64,000 nucleotides of DNA, taken from positions 248,001 through 312,000 of the forward strand of contig NZ_JARGES010000043.1 in assembly GCF_029210365.1 (NCBI RefSeq). The letters are read 5' to 3'. The notes beneath the pieces were generated by a model that was not told the origin of the DNA, searched no databases, and saw only the letters and a program-made list of their open reading frames with translations. Shown piece after piece: positions 27,438-36,082 of the stretch. The translations under genes and the position numbers were made by a program. Positions within the stretch are counted from its first letter, which is position 1. Each line of letters begins with the position of its first letter. Source of the DNA: Mesorhizobium sp. YIM 152430. Its GTDB lineage: Bacteria; Pseudomonadota; Alphaproteobacteria; Rhizobiales; Rhizobiaceae.

Positions 27438-27919
27438 ACGGATCTCCAAAATGCACGAACACGCGAAAGGCTGTTTCGCATTGCACCATAAGTATGGGAG
27501 TGGAAATAAGCGTGATGTGTGCCCACAATCGGACAGTGGACAAATATTGCATCATAATTTGTAACGAGAGGACACCAGAAGGCATTTTTAAAGTAAAAAT
27601 TCGCAACTAAGAATTGAAAACACCGAAAAACAAACAAAATAGTGATTTCTATCGTAAGAAATATTTAAACAAATATTTTTGATAACGATGTTATCTGGCA
27701 AAGATCGCAAACCAATATCGATTTTCCGCTGGGCGCCAATGCAAAAACATCTATCGCAATGCAGCGTAGATGACGTGCATCCGGCGCTTTTCATTGCATG
27801 GCCTCGACGAAATGACTATAGACGTTCAAGGTATGCGGGGGCGCGCAAGAGGCCCGGTGCAAAGTCAGGCTAGGGCCCTGCGCCGCGTTTCATGCCTGCT
27901 TGGATTCTTGGGGTCGTCG
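27438..27919. promoter_or_regulatory. AT-rich divergent control region between exoY and exoX
   Basis: This 482-bp non-coding stretch is markedly AT-rich (especially 27560-27720) in an otherwise GC-rich window. It contains two AAATATTT octamers separated by AAAC (27659-27678), the dyad at 27681-27695, and GCATTGC/GCAATGC palindromes near each gene (27478-27484 and 27756-27762). In rhizobia the exoY and exoX upstream regions are targets of MucR, SyrM and other EPS regulators, so this is the probable master switch of the locus. Exact promoters could not be assigned. Confidence 0.6.
27681..27695. promoter_or_regulatory. Perfect 15-bp dyad, probable operator
   Basis: GATAAC-GAT-GTTATC is a perfect inverted repeat of 6-bp arms with a 3-bp centre, immediately next to the double AAATATTT element. 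Its location in the exoY-exoX gap suggests binding of a dimeric regulator. The regulator is unknown. Confidence 0.45.
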
Positions 27920-28207
27920 ATGTCGTTCTCGTTGTTCCTGCGTGGATTCCTGGTGGCGATCGCAATTTTTGCGGTCGTTACATATTTCCTCACGCAATCC
28001 ATCTGGACGACGGTGATCAACACGATCATCTGTGCGGCCTTGATACAGATCGGCTATGTGATCGGCATCCTTTGGATGGTCGCGCGCACGAAAGCCAGAC
28101 CGGCCGATGACGCCCATGAGGAGCGGGCCGATACGTCCGGCCTCGATCCCGCCGCCTCCAAGAAGCCGGGTCGCATCGGCAATATCCCAGGATCGCGGCA
28201 CCCCTAG
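27920..28207 (+). CDS. exoX: ExoX-like exopolysaccharide production repressor
   Basis: The 95-residue protein has two adjacent transmembrane helices (FLRGFLVAIAIFAVVTYFLT and TTVINTIICAALIQIGYVIG) and a charged C-terminal tail. Size, topology and the TYFLTxSIWTT...LIQIGY pattern fit the small ExoX/SyrA family, which dampens EPS production post-translationally, probably through ExoY. In S. meliloti exoX also sits next to exoY, which supports the call. The ATG at 27920 was chosen as the start of the first helix; the frame is open further upstream through a non-conserved stretch. It is followed after 88 bp by exoU. Confidence 0.8.
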   Translation: MSFSLFLRGFLVAIAIFAVVTYFLTQSIWTTVINTIICAALIQIGYVIGILWMVARTKARPADDAHEERADTSGLDPAASKKPGRIGNIPGSRHP

Positions 28208-28295
28208 CGTTCGTCTTCGACGGGAACGCCGCCGGCACCGTCTCGCCACAGTTCTGATCGATGTCTCGCCCTCGAATGAAACGAGAGGTCTGCAT

Positions 28296-29327
28296 TTGAA
28301 GCCGTTGCGCCACAACGAGCCGGTCGCTGCCGATGTCTGCGTCATCATCGCGGCCATGGATGCGGCCGCCACCATCGGCCGCGCGGTCTCCTCTGCGCTG
28401 AACGAGCCGCGGGTGAAGGAGATCGTGATCGTCGATGACGGATCGCGCGACGATGCGACCGTTCGGGCGGCGCAGGCCGCCGATGATGGCACCGGTCGGG
28501 TCAGTGTCGTTCAGCTGGACGAAAATCGAGGCCCCGCTCACGCGCGCAATGTCGCGATAGCCCGTTCGAAAGCGCCGTTCCTTGCAATCCTCGATGCCGA
28601 CGACTTCTTCGTCTCCGGCCGGTTCGACGCCATGATCGACGGAGAGGATTGGGATTTCGTCGCGGACAACATCGTCTTTGTCGATGAACGCCAGGCGGGA
28701 CGCCTGCCCGAAATTCCCGCTTTCCACGCCGAACCGAGCTTCGTAAGCTTCAGGGAGTTCGTCGACGGAAACATCTCGCGCAAGGGTACCGAGCGGGGTG
28801 AGATCGGTTTTCTCAAACCGGTCATGCGCCGGTCCTTCCTCGACCGGCATGGCCTGCGCTACGATGAAAGCCTGCGGCTGGGCGAGGACTTCGACCTTTA
28901 TGCGCGTGCGTTGGCGCTCGGCGCGCGCTACAAGGTGGTGCGCCATTGCGGATACGGTGCCGTCGTGCGTGCGGGTTCGCTCAGCGGTCGTCACCGTACG
29001 CTCGATCTGAAGCATCTGTATGAGGCTGATCGCGGCATCCTGGCTTCGATCCGCCTGGATGCGACCGACGAGCGGGCGTTGCGCCGCCATGAGCATCATA
29101 TCCGAGGTCGGTATGAATTGCGCAACTTCCTGGACCGGAAGGCGCAAGCGGGGCCCTTGCGCGCCGGGCTAGAACTGCTCGCGCAACCATCGGCTCTCCC
29201 GGCGGTGGTCAGCGGCATCGCATCGGACAAATGGCAGGCCGTGCGCAGCCGCGAAATCCTGCGGGTCCATTCACAGGTCCAGCAACCGCGTTTCCTGCTC
29301 CAGGCCCGCAAGGTCTCTCAGAAATAG
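28296..29327 (+). CDS. exoU: ExoU-like GT2 glucosyltransferase
   Basis: The 343-residue cytosolic GT-A enzyme has the GT2 motifs CVIIAAMDAAATIGRAV, EIVIVDDGSRDDAT and ILDADDFF (DXD). In succinoglycan synthesis ExoU adds a beta-1,6 glucose in the side chain. I assign ExoU because it lies between exoX and exoV-exoW, as in S. meliloti. The start is a TTG at 28296 with GAGAGG 7 bases upstream; the longer open frame before it overlaps exoX and has no GT content. Unlike S. meliloti, it runs opposite to exoV and overlaps its end by 10 bp. ExoU and ExoO are similar, so position decides the name. Confidence 0.8.
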   Translation: MKPLRHNEPVAADVCVIIAAMDAAATIGRAVSSALNEPRVKEIVIVDDGSRDDATVRAAQAADDGTGRVSVVQLDENRGPAHARNVAIARSKAPFLAILDADDFFVSGRFDAMIDGEDWDFVADNIVFVDERQAGRLPEIPAFHAEPSFVSFREFVDGNISRKGTERGEIGFLKPVMRRSFLDRHGLRYDESLRLGEDFDLYARALALGARYKVVRHCGYGAVVRAGSLSGRHRTLDLKHLYEADRGILASIRLDATDERALRRHEHHIRGRYELRNFLDRKAQAGPLRAGLELLAQPSALPAVVSGIASDKWQAVRSREILRVHSQVQQPRFLLQARKVSQK

Positions 29328-30253
29328 TCGCGGCGCACCTCGTCGAGGACGGAACGGAGTCGGTCCTTGCAGGCTTGAAGGAGGGCACCGTCGCTCAGTT
29401 GCGGTGTGGCGCGCGCGGCACGCCACAGCCCGAGTGCGGCCGGGCTGCCAAGAAGGCTCTTCGCCAGGGACCGAACGCCCTGTGCCTGGGCTGTCTGCCG
29501 TTCTTCGAGCAGGAGATCGCCGCCACGAACCGGGCTCCCATGCACCCTGCCGGAATAATCCATCCCCCAGAAGCGCGCGCCCTTGGTGATCGCCTCGGCG
29601 CGGGAGGAGAGCGCGATCCGGCGCGGCGCATAGGTGAGGTCGAGCGATTTCGCCCAGTCGTTCCACTTGAAGCTGTTGATGCTCGCCAATGTCGACACAG
29701 CCACCCACGGCACGCGGAATGCGTCGGCGAGGATTGCCGCGTGCATGGATTCGGCGATGACCAGATCGGCGCCAGCGATCTGCCTTATGACTTGCCTTGC
29801 CTCTCCGCACGGGTCGACATAGCCAATTCCGGCAAGGTCGCAAAGCTGCGGCCACAGCCCGCCAATGGTCGATTCCCAATGCGGCACGAACATCGTGGCA
29901 CCCGTCTTCTCGATCGACCGGAACTCCGGCATCTCGGTCACCATCACGGCCGGGTCTATGATTCCGAGCGATGGATCGCGTCCGAACTTCTGCGCCGTCA
30001 GCGGGCCGCGCAACGCACGTATGTCCCAGTCGGGACCAGTCATGTCCGGCATCTCGCCATAGCCGAAACCGCTGCCGATCACGAGCTTCCGTCCAGCAGG
30101 CGGCAGCAGCGCTGCGTTGAGCACCGTGCCGACTCCGACGAGGAGGATGTCGTCGGCGACGTCGCGAAAGCCCGGCAGCAGAAAATCCCAAAGCCACAGA
30201 TTGAGGTCGTCGCCGAAATTGCCGTGTGCGGATTCCCAGTAGAATGGGGTCAT
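29318..30253 (-). CDS. exoV: ExoV-like polysaccharide pyruvyl transferase
   Basis: The 311-residue enzyme adds a 4,6-linked pyruvate ketal to the terminal sugar using phosphoenolpyruvate. The N-terminus MTPFYWESAHGNFGDDLNLW and the motifs FLLPGF, VGVGTVLN, VIGSGFGYG and the late ADLVIAESMHAAILADAFRVPW (GT-like PS_pyruv_trans pattern) are diagnostic. The ATG at 30253 overlaps the exoW stop as ATGA; the frame is open far upstream but inside exoW. Presence of this gene predicts a pyruvylated, acidic polysaccharide. Confidence 0.9.
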   Translation of the reverse strand: MTPFYWESAHGNFGDDLNLWLWDFLLPGFRDVADDILLVGVGTVLNAALLPPAGRKLVIGSGFGYGEMPDMTGPDWDIRALRGPLTAQKFGRDPSLGIIDPAVMVTEMPEFRSIEKTGATMFVPHWESTIGGLWPQLCDLAGIGYVDPCGEARQVIRQIAGADLVIAESMHAAILADAFRVPWVAVSTLASINSFKWNDWAKSLDLTYAPRRIALSSRAEAITKGARFWGMDYSGRVHGSPVRGGDLLLEERQTAQAQGVRSLAKSLLGSPAALGLWRAARATPQLSDGALLQACKDRLRSVLDEVRRDYF

Positions 30254-31224
30254 CGCTGGCCGGCCCTGGGCAGAAACTTGCCGGCGGCAAGTCGCATCGC
30301 GCTTGTCACGATGTGCGGGTCGCGCCAGGCCCAGCCGGCGAGCTGGCGAAGTTGCGGCGTCTTGCGCTCGCGCATCAACCGCGCCTGTCCCCACAATGCC
30401 TGCTGGCGCGCGGTCTGCTTGTAGGACGCGATCGACGCCCGATCCTTCGCGTCGTGCGAAAATCGCGTCTCGAGCCTGTCCAGCGCCACCCAGGTGTTGA
30501 ACTGCTGTCTGAGGAAGAGCGGCGAGCCACTGTCGACACCGTGAAAGATGTTGACCCCTTCGCCGCGCGTCGCGCCGATGGCGTCGGAAAGGATGGTGCG
30601 TCGGGCGTTGCGCACGCACTCGTAGAAGAAGAGCACGTCCTCGGCTGCCAGCCGCAGGGTGGCCTCGAAGCGCGTGGAGCCGAAGAGCGGCGCGCCGATC
30701 ACCATCGCGGAAAGGTGCATGAAGCTCCAGTTGCGCAGCATCACGCTGGCGATGTCGGGAATTTCGACGATAGGCGGGTCGTCGCTGAGGCGGGTTATTT
30801 CCGTCATGTTCGAAAGCGCGGAGACGCCGAAATGATAGTGGAAGGCCGCGCCGCCCGCGATCGACGCGAAATAACAGTCCGCCTCAAAACGTGACAGATG
30901 TTCGACGGCGATCTTGAGATGATCGGGGGTCCAATCGTCGTCGGAATCGAGAAACGCGACATAGTCGCTGTCCGTCGGAACGGCGTCGAGGCCGGCATTT
31001 CGGGCCGCGCCCGGGCCGGCATTCTTCTGGGTCACGACGCGGATGCGCCGGCGTTCTTCGACACTTAGCCCGGCGAGCTCGGGCTCGAGCGGACAGGGCG
31101 ATTCGTCGTCGACGACGATGATGTCGAAATAGGCGTGCGACTGAGCGAACACCGAGGCCAGTGCCCGGCGCAATATGCCCGCATCGTGCTGGTAATAGGG
31201 GATGATCACGCTGCACTTCGTCAT
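30250..31224 (-). CDS. exoW: ExoW-like GT2 glucosyltransferase
   Basis: The 324-residue GT-A enzyme begins CSVIIPYYQHDAGILRRAL and has FDIIVVDDESP and AFLDSDDDW as donor-binding motifs. In succinoglycan assembly ExoW adds the terminal beta-1,3 glucose that ExoV then pyruvylates, so the coupled exoW-exoV pair is logical. The ATG at 31224 was preferred to an in-frame start at 31260 because it puts the first beta strand at residue 4. It diverges from exoT over ~120 bp, which should hold both promoters. Confidence 0.87.
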   Translation of the reverse strand: MTKCSVIIPYYQHDAGILRRALASVFAQSHAYFDIIVVDDESPCPLEPELAGLSVEERRRIRVVTQKNAGPGAARNAGLDAVPTDSDYVAFLDSDDDWTPDHLKIAVEHLSRFEADCYFASIAGGAAFHYHFGVSALSNMTEITRLSDDPPIVEIPDIASVMLRNWSFMHLSAMVIGAPLFGSTRFEATLRLAAEDVLFFYECVRNARRTILSDAIGATRGEGVNIFHGVDSGSPLFLRQQFNTWVALDRLETRFSHDAKDRASIASYKQTARQQALWGQARLMRERKTPQLRQLAGWAWRDPHIVTSAMRLAAGKFLPRAGQR

Positions 31225-31346
31225 CTTTTCGTGCCTTTTCTGACGATGGAAGGTTCGCACGACGCACGCATATGCCGGCGTCTGGATGCCGATATCACCG
31301 GACCTGACTGACTGGTCCCGCGACCAGTACGAAAGAGAAATTGCCG

Positions 31347-32828
31347 ATGGCGCCAGTGATCTCGTTTCGAACGGTGACCAACAATGTCGGTTGGAGCATC
31401 CTTTCGAAGACCAGCACTTTCGGGCTGAAATTTGTCACGGTTCCGATCCTCGCCCGGCTTCTGAGCCCCGAGGAATTCGGCATCGTCGCCGTCGCCCAGT
31501 TGGTCGTCCTGTTCCTGACCATGGTCGGCGGCGCCGGTCTGGCCGCTGCACTGGTGGTCGAGCGCACCCATGACGAAAAGACGGTGCATTCGGTCTTCTG
31601 TACCAATTTCGCGATGGCGATCGTCATGGCGCTGGCGCTTTTCGTCTTCGCCGAACCGCTGGCGACGATGATGGGTGCGCCGGGCGGCGGCGTCGTCGTC
31701 CAGGTCATGGCGCTGATCATCCCGATCCTGCTTTGCGGCGACGTCGCCTATGCGCTGCTTGCCCGCCGCATGGCGTTCGACAAGGATGCGTTCTGGAGCG
31801 TTCTCTCCGAATCTGCCGGTGCGCTTTGCGCCGTCGCGCTGGCGCTGACGGGATGGGGCTTGTGGGCGCTGGTCGCTCAACTTTTCCTGTCGGCGTTCCT
31901 GCGGCTCGGCGGGCTCTTTTACGCGACCGGTTACCGGCCGCGCTTCATGTTCTCGTTTGCGCGTGTTCGCGCCTTGTGGAGGTACAGCGCGAGCCTGATG
32001 GGGTCGGAGATTTTCAATTTCATCACGTTCCAGTCGCCGCTCGTGATCGTCTCTCGCTTTCTGGGCATTGCGGAGGCGGGGGCCTATTCGGCCGCGAATC
32101 GTTTCGCGAGCATTCCGAACCAGGTCGTTCTGGCTGCGCTGATGGGAGTGCTGTTTCCGACCTTTAGCCACATTGCCGACGACCGGGAAAGGCGCACGCG
32201 CGCGCTTTTCCTGTCGACACAGGTCTGCAGCCTCGTCCTCGCGCCGATGATGTTCGGCATCTGGGCGATCGCGGAGCCGGGCATGTATGTGATCTTCGGC
32301 CGGCAATGGGCCTGGGCCTGGCCAGTCCTGGGTCTGCTTGCGTTGTCGAAAGGCATATTGGCGCCGTGCAGCACCTACATCCCCTATCTGAAGGGCGTCG
32401 GCAAAAGCCACGTTCTCTGGTGGGTTGCGGTCGCCCGCGCCGTACTCGTCAGCGCGGCGGTGGCCTATGGCGCGATTTCGGGGGGGCTCGTCCAGGCCAT
32501 GATCTGGCTGTGCATCTCGAATGCCGCAACGCTCGTCTTCTATTGCTGGACCGTGTTCCGAACCGACGAGATCCCTTTCCTGCGCAATTTTCTGGTCACC
32601 TGCCGGCCGATGGCAAGCGCCTTTGCCATGGCGGTCGCGGTGCGGTTTCTGGTCGACGAACTGCGCGAATCGGATTTCGGCCCCGTCGCCCAGATCGCGA
32701 TCGGCGGCGCCGCCGGTTCCATGCTCTATGCGACCCTCATCCTCCTGACCGAGCGGGCGCTGTTGCGCGATCTGTTCGGCATGGTCGCGAAATTCCGCAA
32801 TCGGGCGCAACCCGGGCCAGCATCCTGA
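31347..32828 (+). CDS. exoT: ExoT-like lipid-linked oligosaccharide flippase (Wzx family)
   Basis: The 493-residue membrane protein has 12-14 predicted helices of the MOP/polysaccharide-transporter type. The family N-terminus NNVGWSILSKTSTFGLKFVTVPILARLLSPEEFG is very typical of Wzx/ExoT flippases. It would move the completed undecaprenyl-linked octasaccharide to the periplasm. The ATG at 31347 follows an AAAGAGAAA stretch; a TTG two codons earlier is possible. The position between exoW and exoK matches S. meliloti except that exoH and exoI are missing from this interval. Confidence 0.9.
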   Translation: MAPVISFRTVTNNVGWSILSKTSTFGLKFVTVPILARLLSPEEFGIVAVAQLVVLFLTMVGGAGLAAALVVERTHDEKTVHSVFCTNFAMAIVMALALFVFAEPLATMMGAPGGGVVVQVMALIIPILLCGDVAYALLARRMAFDKDAFWSVLSESAGALCAVALALTGWGLWALVAQLFLSAFLRLGGLFYATGYRPRFMFSFARVRALWRYSASLMGSEIFNFITFQSPLVIVSRFLGIAEAGAYSAANRFASIPNQVVLAALMGVLFPTFSHIADDRERRTRALFLSTQVCSLVLAPMMFGIWAIAEPGMYVIFGRQWAWAWPVLGLLALSKGILAPCSTYIPYLKGVGKSHVLWWVAVARAVLVSAAVAYGAISGGLVQAMIWLCISNAATLVFYCWTVFRTDEIPFLRNFLVTCRPMASAFAMAVAVRFLVDELRESDFGPVAQIAIGGAAGSMLYATLILLTERALLRDLFGMVAKFRNRAQPGPAS

Positions 32829-33075
32829 TTCACGTTACTGGGCGCATGTCGCAGGGCAGTATGCGAACGCTGGATTCGGGCAGACAATGCGCGTGGTCTG
32901 AAGAGCGCGATACTAACGCAGTCTCACAATTCGTTATCCCGGCTGGCGCCGCTTTTGGGCTCGCAGCCACATTCTCATCCGGTCGCACGGCTATTTGCAT
33001 TGCAGCAAGCGCTTCATCGGGAGGTTTCCGCAGCGGCCCTTGGGAGAGGGCGGCGAACGAAGAGGTTATGGATCC
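32829..33075 (+). promoter_or_regulatory. exoT-exoK intergenic region
   Basis: A 247-bp gap precedes the long exoK-L-A-M-O-N-P series and probably carries its promoter. It includes the perfect 9-bp palindrome-like TGCATTGCA at 32996-33004, part of TTTGCATTGCAGCAAGC. The same GCA(A/T)TGC core is found before phaZ, exoY and exoX. No convincing -35/-10 pair was found by eye. It is also where exoH and exoI would lie in S. meliloti; I see no remnants of them. Confidence 0.4.
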
Positions 33076-33873
33076 ATGGATAACGAACCCACCCGTCTGT
33101 GCACGATCGCCGCTTCGAGCACCATCGCCATCATCGCCGCGCTCGTGCCGGGCACGACCACCCATGCCGTCGAAGCTGGCGCTTCCTTCGTCGAGGAATT
33201 CGACGATCTCGCCTCGGAGCGCTGGTATGTCTCCGACGGCTGGTCGAACGGCGATCATCAGAACTGCACCTGGTCGAAGGATCAGGTTTCGGTGGAGGAC
33301 GGCGTTCTGCGGCTTGGCTTCGCGACGGATGGCTACAAGGATCGCGACAATGTCTGCGGAGAGGTGCAGACGAACGAACGTTTCGGTTATGGCACCTACG
33401 AGGTGCGGATGAAGGCGGTCGAGGGGTCGGGACTCAACACCGGCTTCTTCACCTATATCGGCCCCGTCCACGACCAGCCGCATGACGAAATCGACTTCGA
33501 GGTGCTCGGCAAGAACCCGTCGAAGGTCCAGGTGAACCAGTATGTCGACGGCGAGAATGTCGGCGACGAAAAACTGGTCGAGGTGCCCGGCGGGGCGGCC
33601 AGCGACTTCAACGATTACGCCTTCGTCTGGGAGGAAGGCCGCATCGCCTGGTACGTCAATGGCGAACTCGTCCACGAAGCGACCGATCCGGACAAGCTGC
33701 CCAGCCACGCGTCCAAGATCTATCTGAGCCTGTGGGGCTCGGACACGCTGACATCCTGGATGGGCGCGTTCGAAGCACCGGGCGAGCCGATCGCTGCGCA
33801 GTTCGAGCGCGTGGCGTTCACGGCTCCCGGCGACGACTGCCAGTTCCCCGAATCCGTCGTCTGCGCGGACTGA
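33076..33873 (+). CDS. exoK: ExoK, secreted endo-beta-1,3-1,4-glycanase (GH16)
   Basis: The 265-residue secreted glycoside hydrolase trims nascent succinoglycan. It has an N-terminal signal sequence (IAASSTIAIIAALVPGTTTHA) and a GH16 jelly-roll domain. The catalytic motif HDEIDFEVLG is near residue 136, with both glutamates and the central aspartate, followed by the conserved WYVNG strand. The ATG at 33076 has AGAGG about 10 bases upstream and gives the ~265-residue family size. It is the first gene of the biosynthetic block, 8 bp before exoL. Confidence 0.93.
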   Translation: MDNEPTRLCTIAASSTIAIIAALVPGTTTHAVEAGASFVEEFDDLASERWYVSDGWSNGDHQNCTWSKDQVSVEDGVLRLGFATDGYKDRDNVCGEVQTNERFGYGTYEVRMKAVEGSGLNTGFFTYIGPVHDQPHDEIDFEVLGKNPSKVQVNQYVDGENVGDEKLVEVPGGAASDFNDYAFVWEEGRIAWYVNGELVHEATDPDKLPSHASKIYLSLWGSDTLTSWMGAFEAPGEPIAAQFERVAFTAPGDDCQFPESVVCAD

Positions 33874-33881
33874 ACCCGACA

Positions 33882-35051
33882 ATGCTTCATGTGCTCTATC
33901 TCGTTCATGACCTGACCGATCCCGCCGTCGGCCGCCGCGTGGCGATGCTTGAGGCGGGCGGGGCGCGTGTGGCCGTCGCCGGGTTCCGGCGCGACGACCG
34001 CGCGGCCCCGGCGCGGCTCGGCAGGTCCACCCCGATCGATCTCGGCATCACGCGCGATGGCAAATTCTTCCAGCGCATCGCAGCCGTCACCGCCGCTGCA
34101 CTGGCGTTGCGCGCACGGCTGGACGGCGTCGATCAGCCCGACATCATAATTGCCCGGCATCTGGAAATGCTGGTCTTGGCAGACCGCGCAAAGGGACTCT
34201 TCCCCCTCCGCCCGGCCATCGTCTACGAAAGCCTCGACATCCATCGCCTGCTTTTGGCCGGCAATGCTGTGGGCCGTACCATGCGCGCCGCCGAGCGGCG
34301 ATTCGCACGGAGCGCCCAACTTCTCTTGACGAGTTCGCCAGCCTTCCTGCGCGGCTATTTCGAACCCTACGGCCAGCTCGACGCTCCGGTCCTTCTGCTT
34401 GAGAACAAGGTTCTCGATCTGGACAATCCATCACCTGCAAAAGCACAGCGACTGCCGGTGCCCACGAAGGGCGAGCCCTGGAAGATCGGCTGGTTCGGCG
34501 CGCTGCGATGCGCGCGGTCGCTCGACGTGCTGATCGATCTGGCACGTCATCTCGCTGGCCGTGTCGAACTCGTTCTGCGCGGTCGGCCCGCCTATGACGC
34601 CATTCCCGATTTTGACGCGCGGGTCGAAGCCGCCCCTCATGTCGCATTCCATGGCCCCTATCGCAATCCGGACGATCTTGGGGCGATCTATGGCGAGGTT
34701 CACTTCAATTGGGCCATCGACTTCTTCGAGGAAGGCCTGAACTCCGAATGGCTCCTGCCGAACCGTCTCTATGAGGGCGGGCGCCACGGCACGATCCCCA
34801 TCGCCCGCGCCGGGACCGAGACCGCCAGGTTCCTCACCGATCGCGCCATGGGCATCGTGCTCGACACATGTTCCGCCGACGAACTGGCGAGCGTCGTCTC
34901 GAACCTCGACGCGGCCCGGTTTGCAGATCTTCACGCACGGCTCGATGCCATCGACCCGGCGACATGGACTGCGACGCGCAGCGACTGCGAAGCCCTCGTC
35001 TCGCGCCTGTCGAGCCTTGGTCCGCAACCGGAATTGAGAGCTGCGGCATGA
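33882..35051 (+). CDS. exoL: ExoL-like glucosyltransferase
   Basis: The 389-residue protein begins MLHVLYLVHDLTDPAVGRRV and has a GT-B-like layout, with WKIGWFGALRCARSLDVL opening the second domain and GPYRNPDDLGAIYGEV later. This matches the ExoL type rather than a standard GT4. In succinoglycan synthesis ExoL adds the third sugar (beta-1,4 glucose) to the lipid-linked unit. It starts 8 bp after exoK and its stop overlaps exoA as ATGA. Gene order exoK-exoL-exoA supports the name more than the motifs alone. Confidence 0.87.
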   Translation: MLHVLYLVHDLTDPAVGRRVAMLEAGGARVAVAGFRRDDRAAPARLGRSTPIDLGITRDGKFFQRIAAVTAAALALRARLDGVDQPDIIIARHLEMLVLADRAKGLFPLRPAIVYESLDIHRLLLAGNAVGRTMRAAERRFARSAQLLLTSSPAFLRGYFEPYGQLDAPVLLLENKVLDLDNPSPAKAQRLPVPTKGEPWKIGWFGALRCARSLDVLIDLARHLAGRVELVLRGRPAYDAIPDFDARVEAAPHVAFHGPYRNPDDLGAIYGEVHFNWAIDFFEEGLNSEWLLPNRLYEGGRHGTIPIARAGTETARFLTDRAMGIVLDTCSADELASVVSNLDAARFADLHARLDAIDPATWTATRSDCEALVSRLSSLGPQPELRAAA

Positions 35052-36082
35052 CCTTGCAGGCATTGGAACAGCGCGTCATGACCGATGAGCTCGGCACCGA
35101 ACTGCCACGTACGATGGTGGTCATTCCGTGCCTCAACGAGGCCGCCCATATCGCCGATCTCATCGCAGGACTGATGCCGTCGGCCGAGCGTCTCGACATG
35201 CCGATCCTGGTGGTGGATGGCGGCAGCAGTGACGGCACGGCGCGCCTCGTCGAGGACGTCGCCGCGTGCAATCCGCGCGTTCGACTGATCCGAAATCCAC
35301 GCCGCATCCAGAGCGCCGCCGTCAACATGGCGGTCGCCGATCATGGCGAGCCCTACGGCTACTTCATCCGCATCGACGCCCATGGCGGCTATCCGGACGA
35401 TTACTGCGATCGGCTCGTGGAAGAAGCGGTGCGTACCGGCGCCGATTCGGTCGTCGTCGCGATGAAGACGGCGGGCGACGTGCCCTTCCAGCAGGCGACG
35501 GCGCTCGCGCAGAACTCTCCGCTTGGCAATGGCGGCTCGAAGCACAGGGCGGGCGCGAGCGGGCGTTGGATCGACCATGGCCACCACGCCTTGATGTCGG
35601 TCGCCGCGTTCCGCGCCGTCGGCGGCTATGACGAGAGTTTCAGCCACAATGAAGACGCCGAACTCGACCATCGGCTGAACGTCGCCGGATTCCAGATCTG
35701 GATGACCGACCGCACCTTCATGACCTATTTCCCGCGCGCGACGCCGGGTGCGCTATTCAGGCAGTATTTCGCCTATGGGCGCGGGCGAGCCCGCAATGTC
35801 CTGAAGCATCGATCCGTGCCGAAGGTGCGCCAGATGATCCCGCTGCTGGTGGCGCCGGCGGTGGCTGGAGCCTTGCTGGCCGTGGTCAGCCTTGCGGCCA
35901 TCGTGCCGGCCTTCGTCTGGATGGCGGCTTGCCTTGCCTATGGCGGCTGGCTCGCGCTGTTTCGCGGCGAGCGAAACGGATTGTTGGCAGGCGTCTCGGC
36001 CATGATCATGCACCTCGCCTGGTCGGCCGGCTTCTGGCTTCAACTCGTCTCGCCCGAAGGCAAACGATCGGGCGCGCGATGA
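35048..36082 (+). CDS. exoA: ExoA-like GT2 glucosyltransferase
   Basis: The 344-residue GT2 enzyme has MVVIPCLNEAAHIADLI and ILVVDGGSSDGT, the acidic pair in FIRIDAH, and a C-terminal pair of transmembrane helices (IPLLVAPAVAGALLAVVSLA onward). ExoA adds the second sugar (beta-1,3 glucose) to Und-PP-galactose, and the membrane anchoring fits this lipid-linked step. The ATG at 35048 overlaps exoL; an internal ATG ten codons later is possible. Its stop overlaps exoM as ATGA. Confidence 0.9.
   Translation: MTLQALEQRVMTDELGTELPRTMVVIPCLNEAAHIADLIAGLMPSAERLDMPILVVDGGSSDGTARLVEDVAACNPRVRLIRNPRRIQSAAVNMAVADHGEPYGYFIRIDAHGGYPDDYCDRLVEEAVRTGADSVVVAMKTAGDVPFQQATALAQNSPLGNGGSKHRAGASGRWIDHGHHALMSVAAFRAVGGYDESFSHNEDAELDHRLNVAGFQIWMTDRTFMTYFPRATPGALFRQYFAYGRGRARNVLKHRSVPKVRQMIPLLVAPAVAGALLAVVSLAAIVPAFVWMAACLAYGGWLALFRGERNGLLAGVSAMIMHLAWSAGFWLQLVSPEGKRSGAR

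Noticed and set aside
31221-32810. A 529-codon minus-strand frame opposite exoT
   Set aside because: The plus strand encodes an unmistakable flippase with membrane helices; the antisense product is hydrophilic and repetitive.
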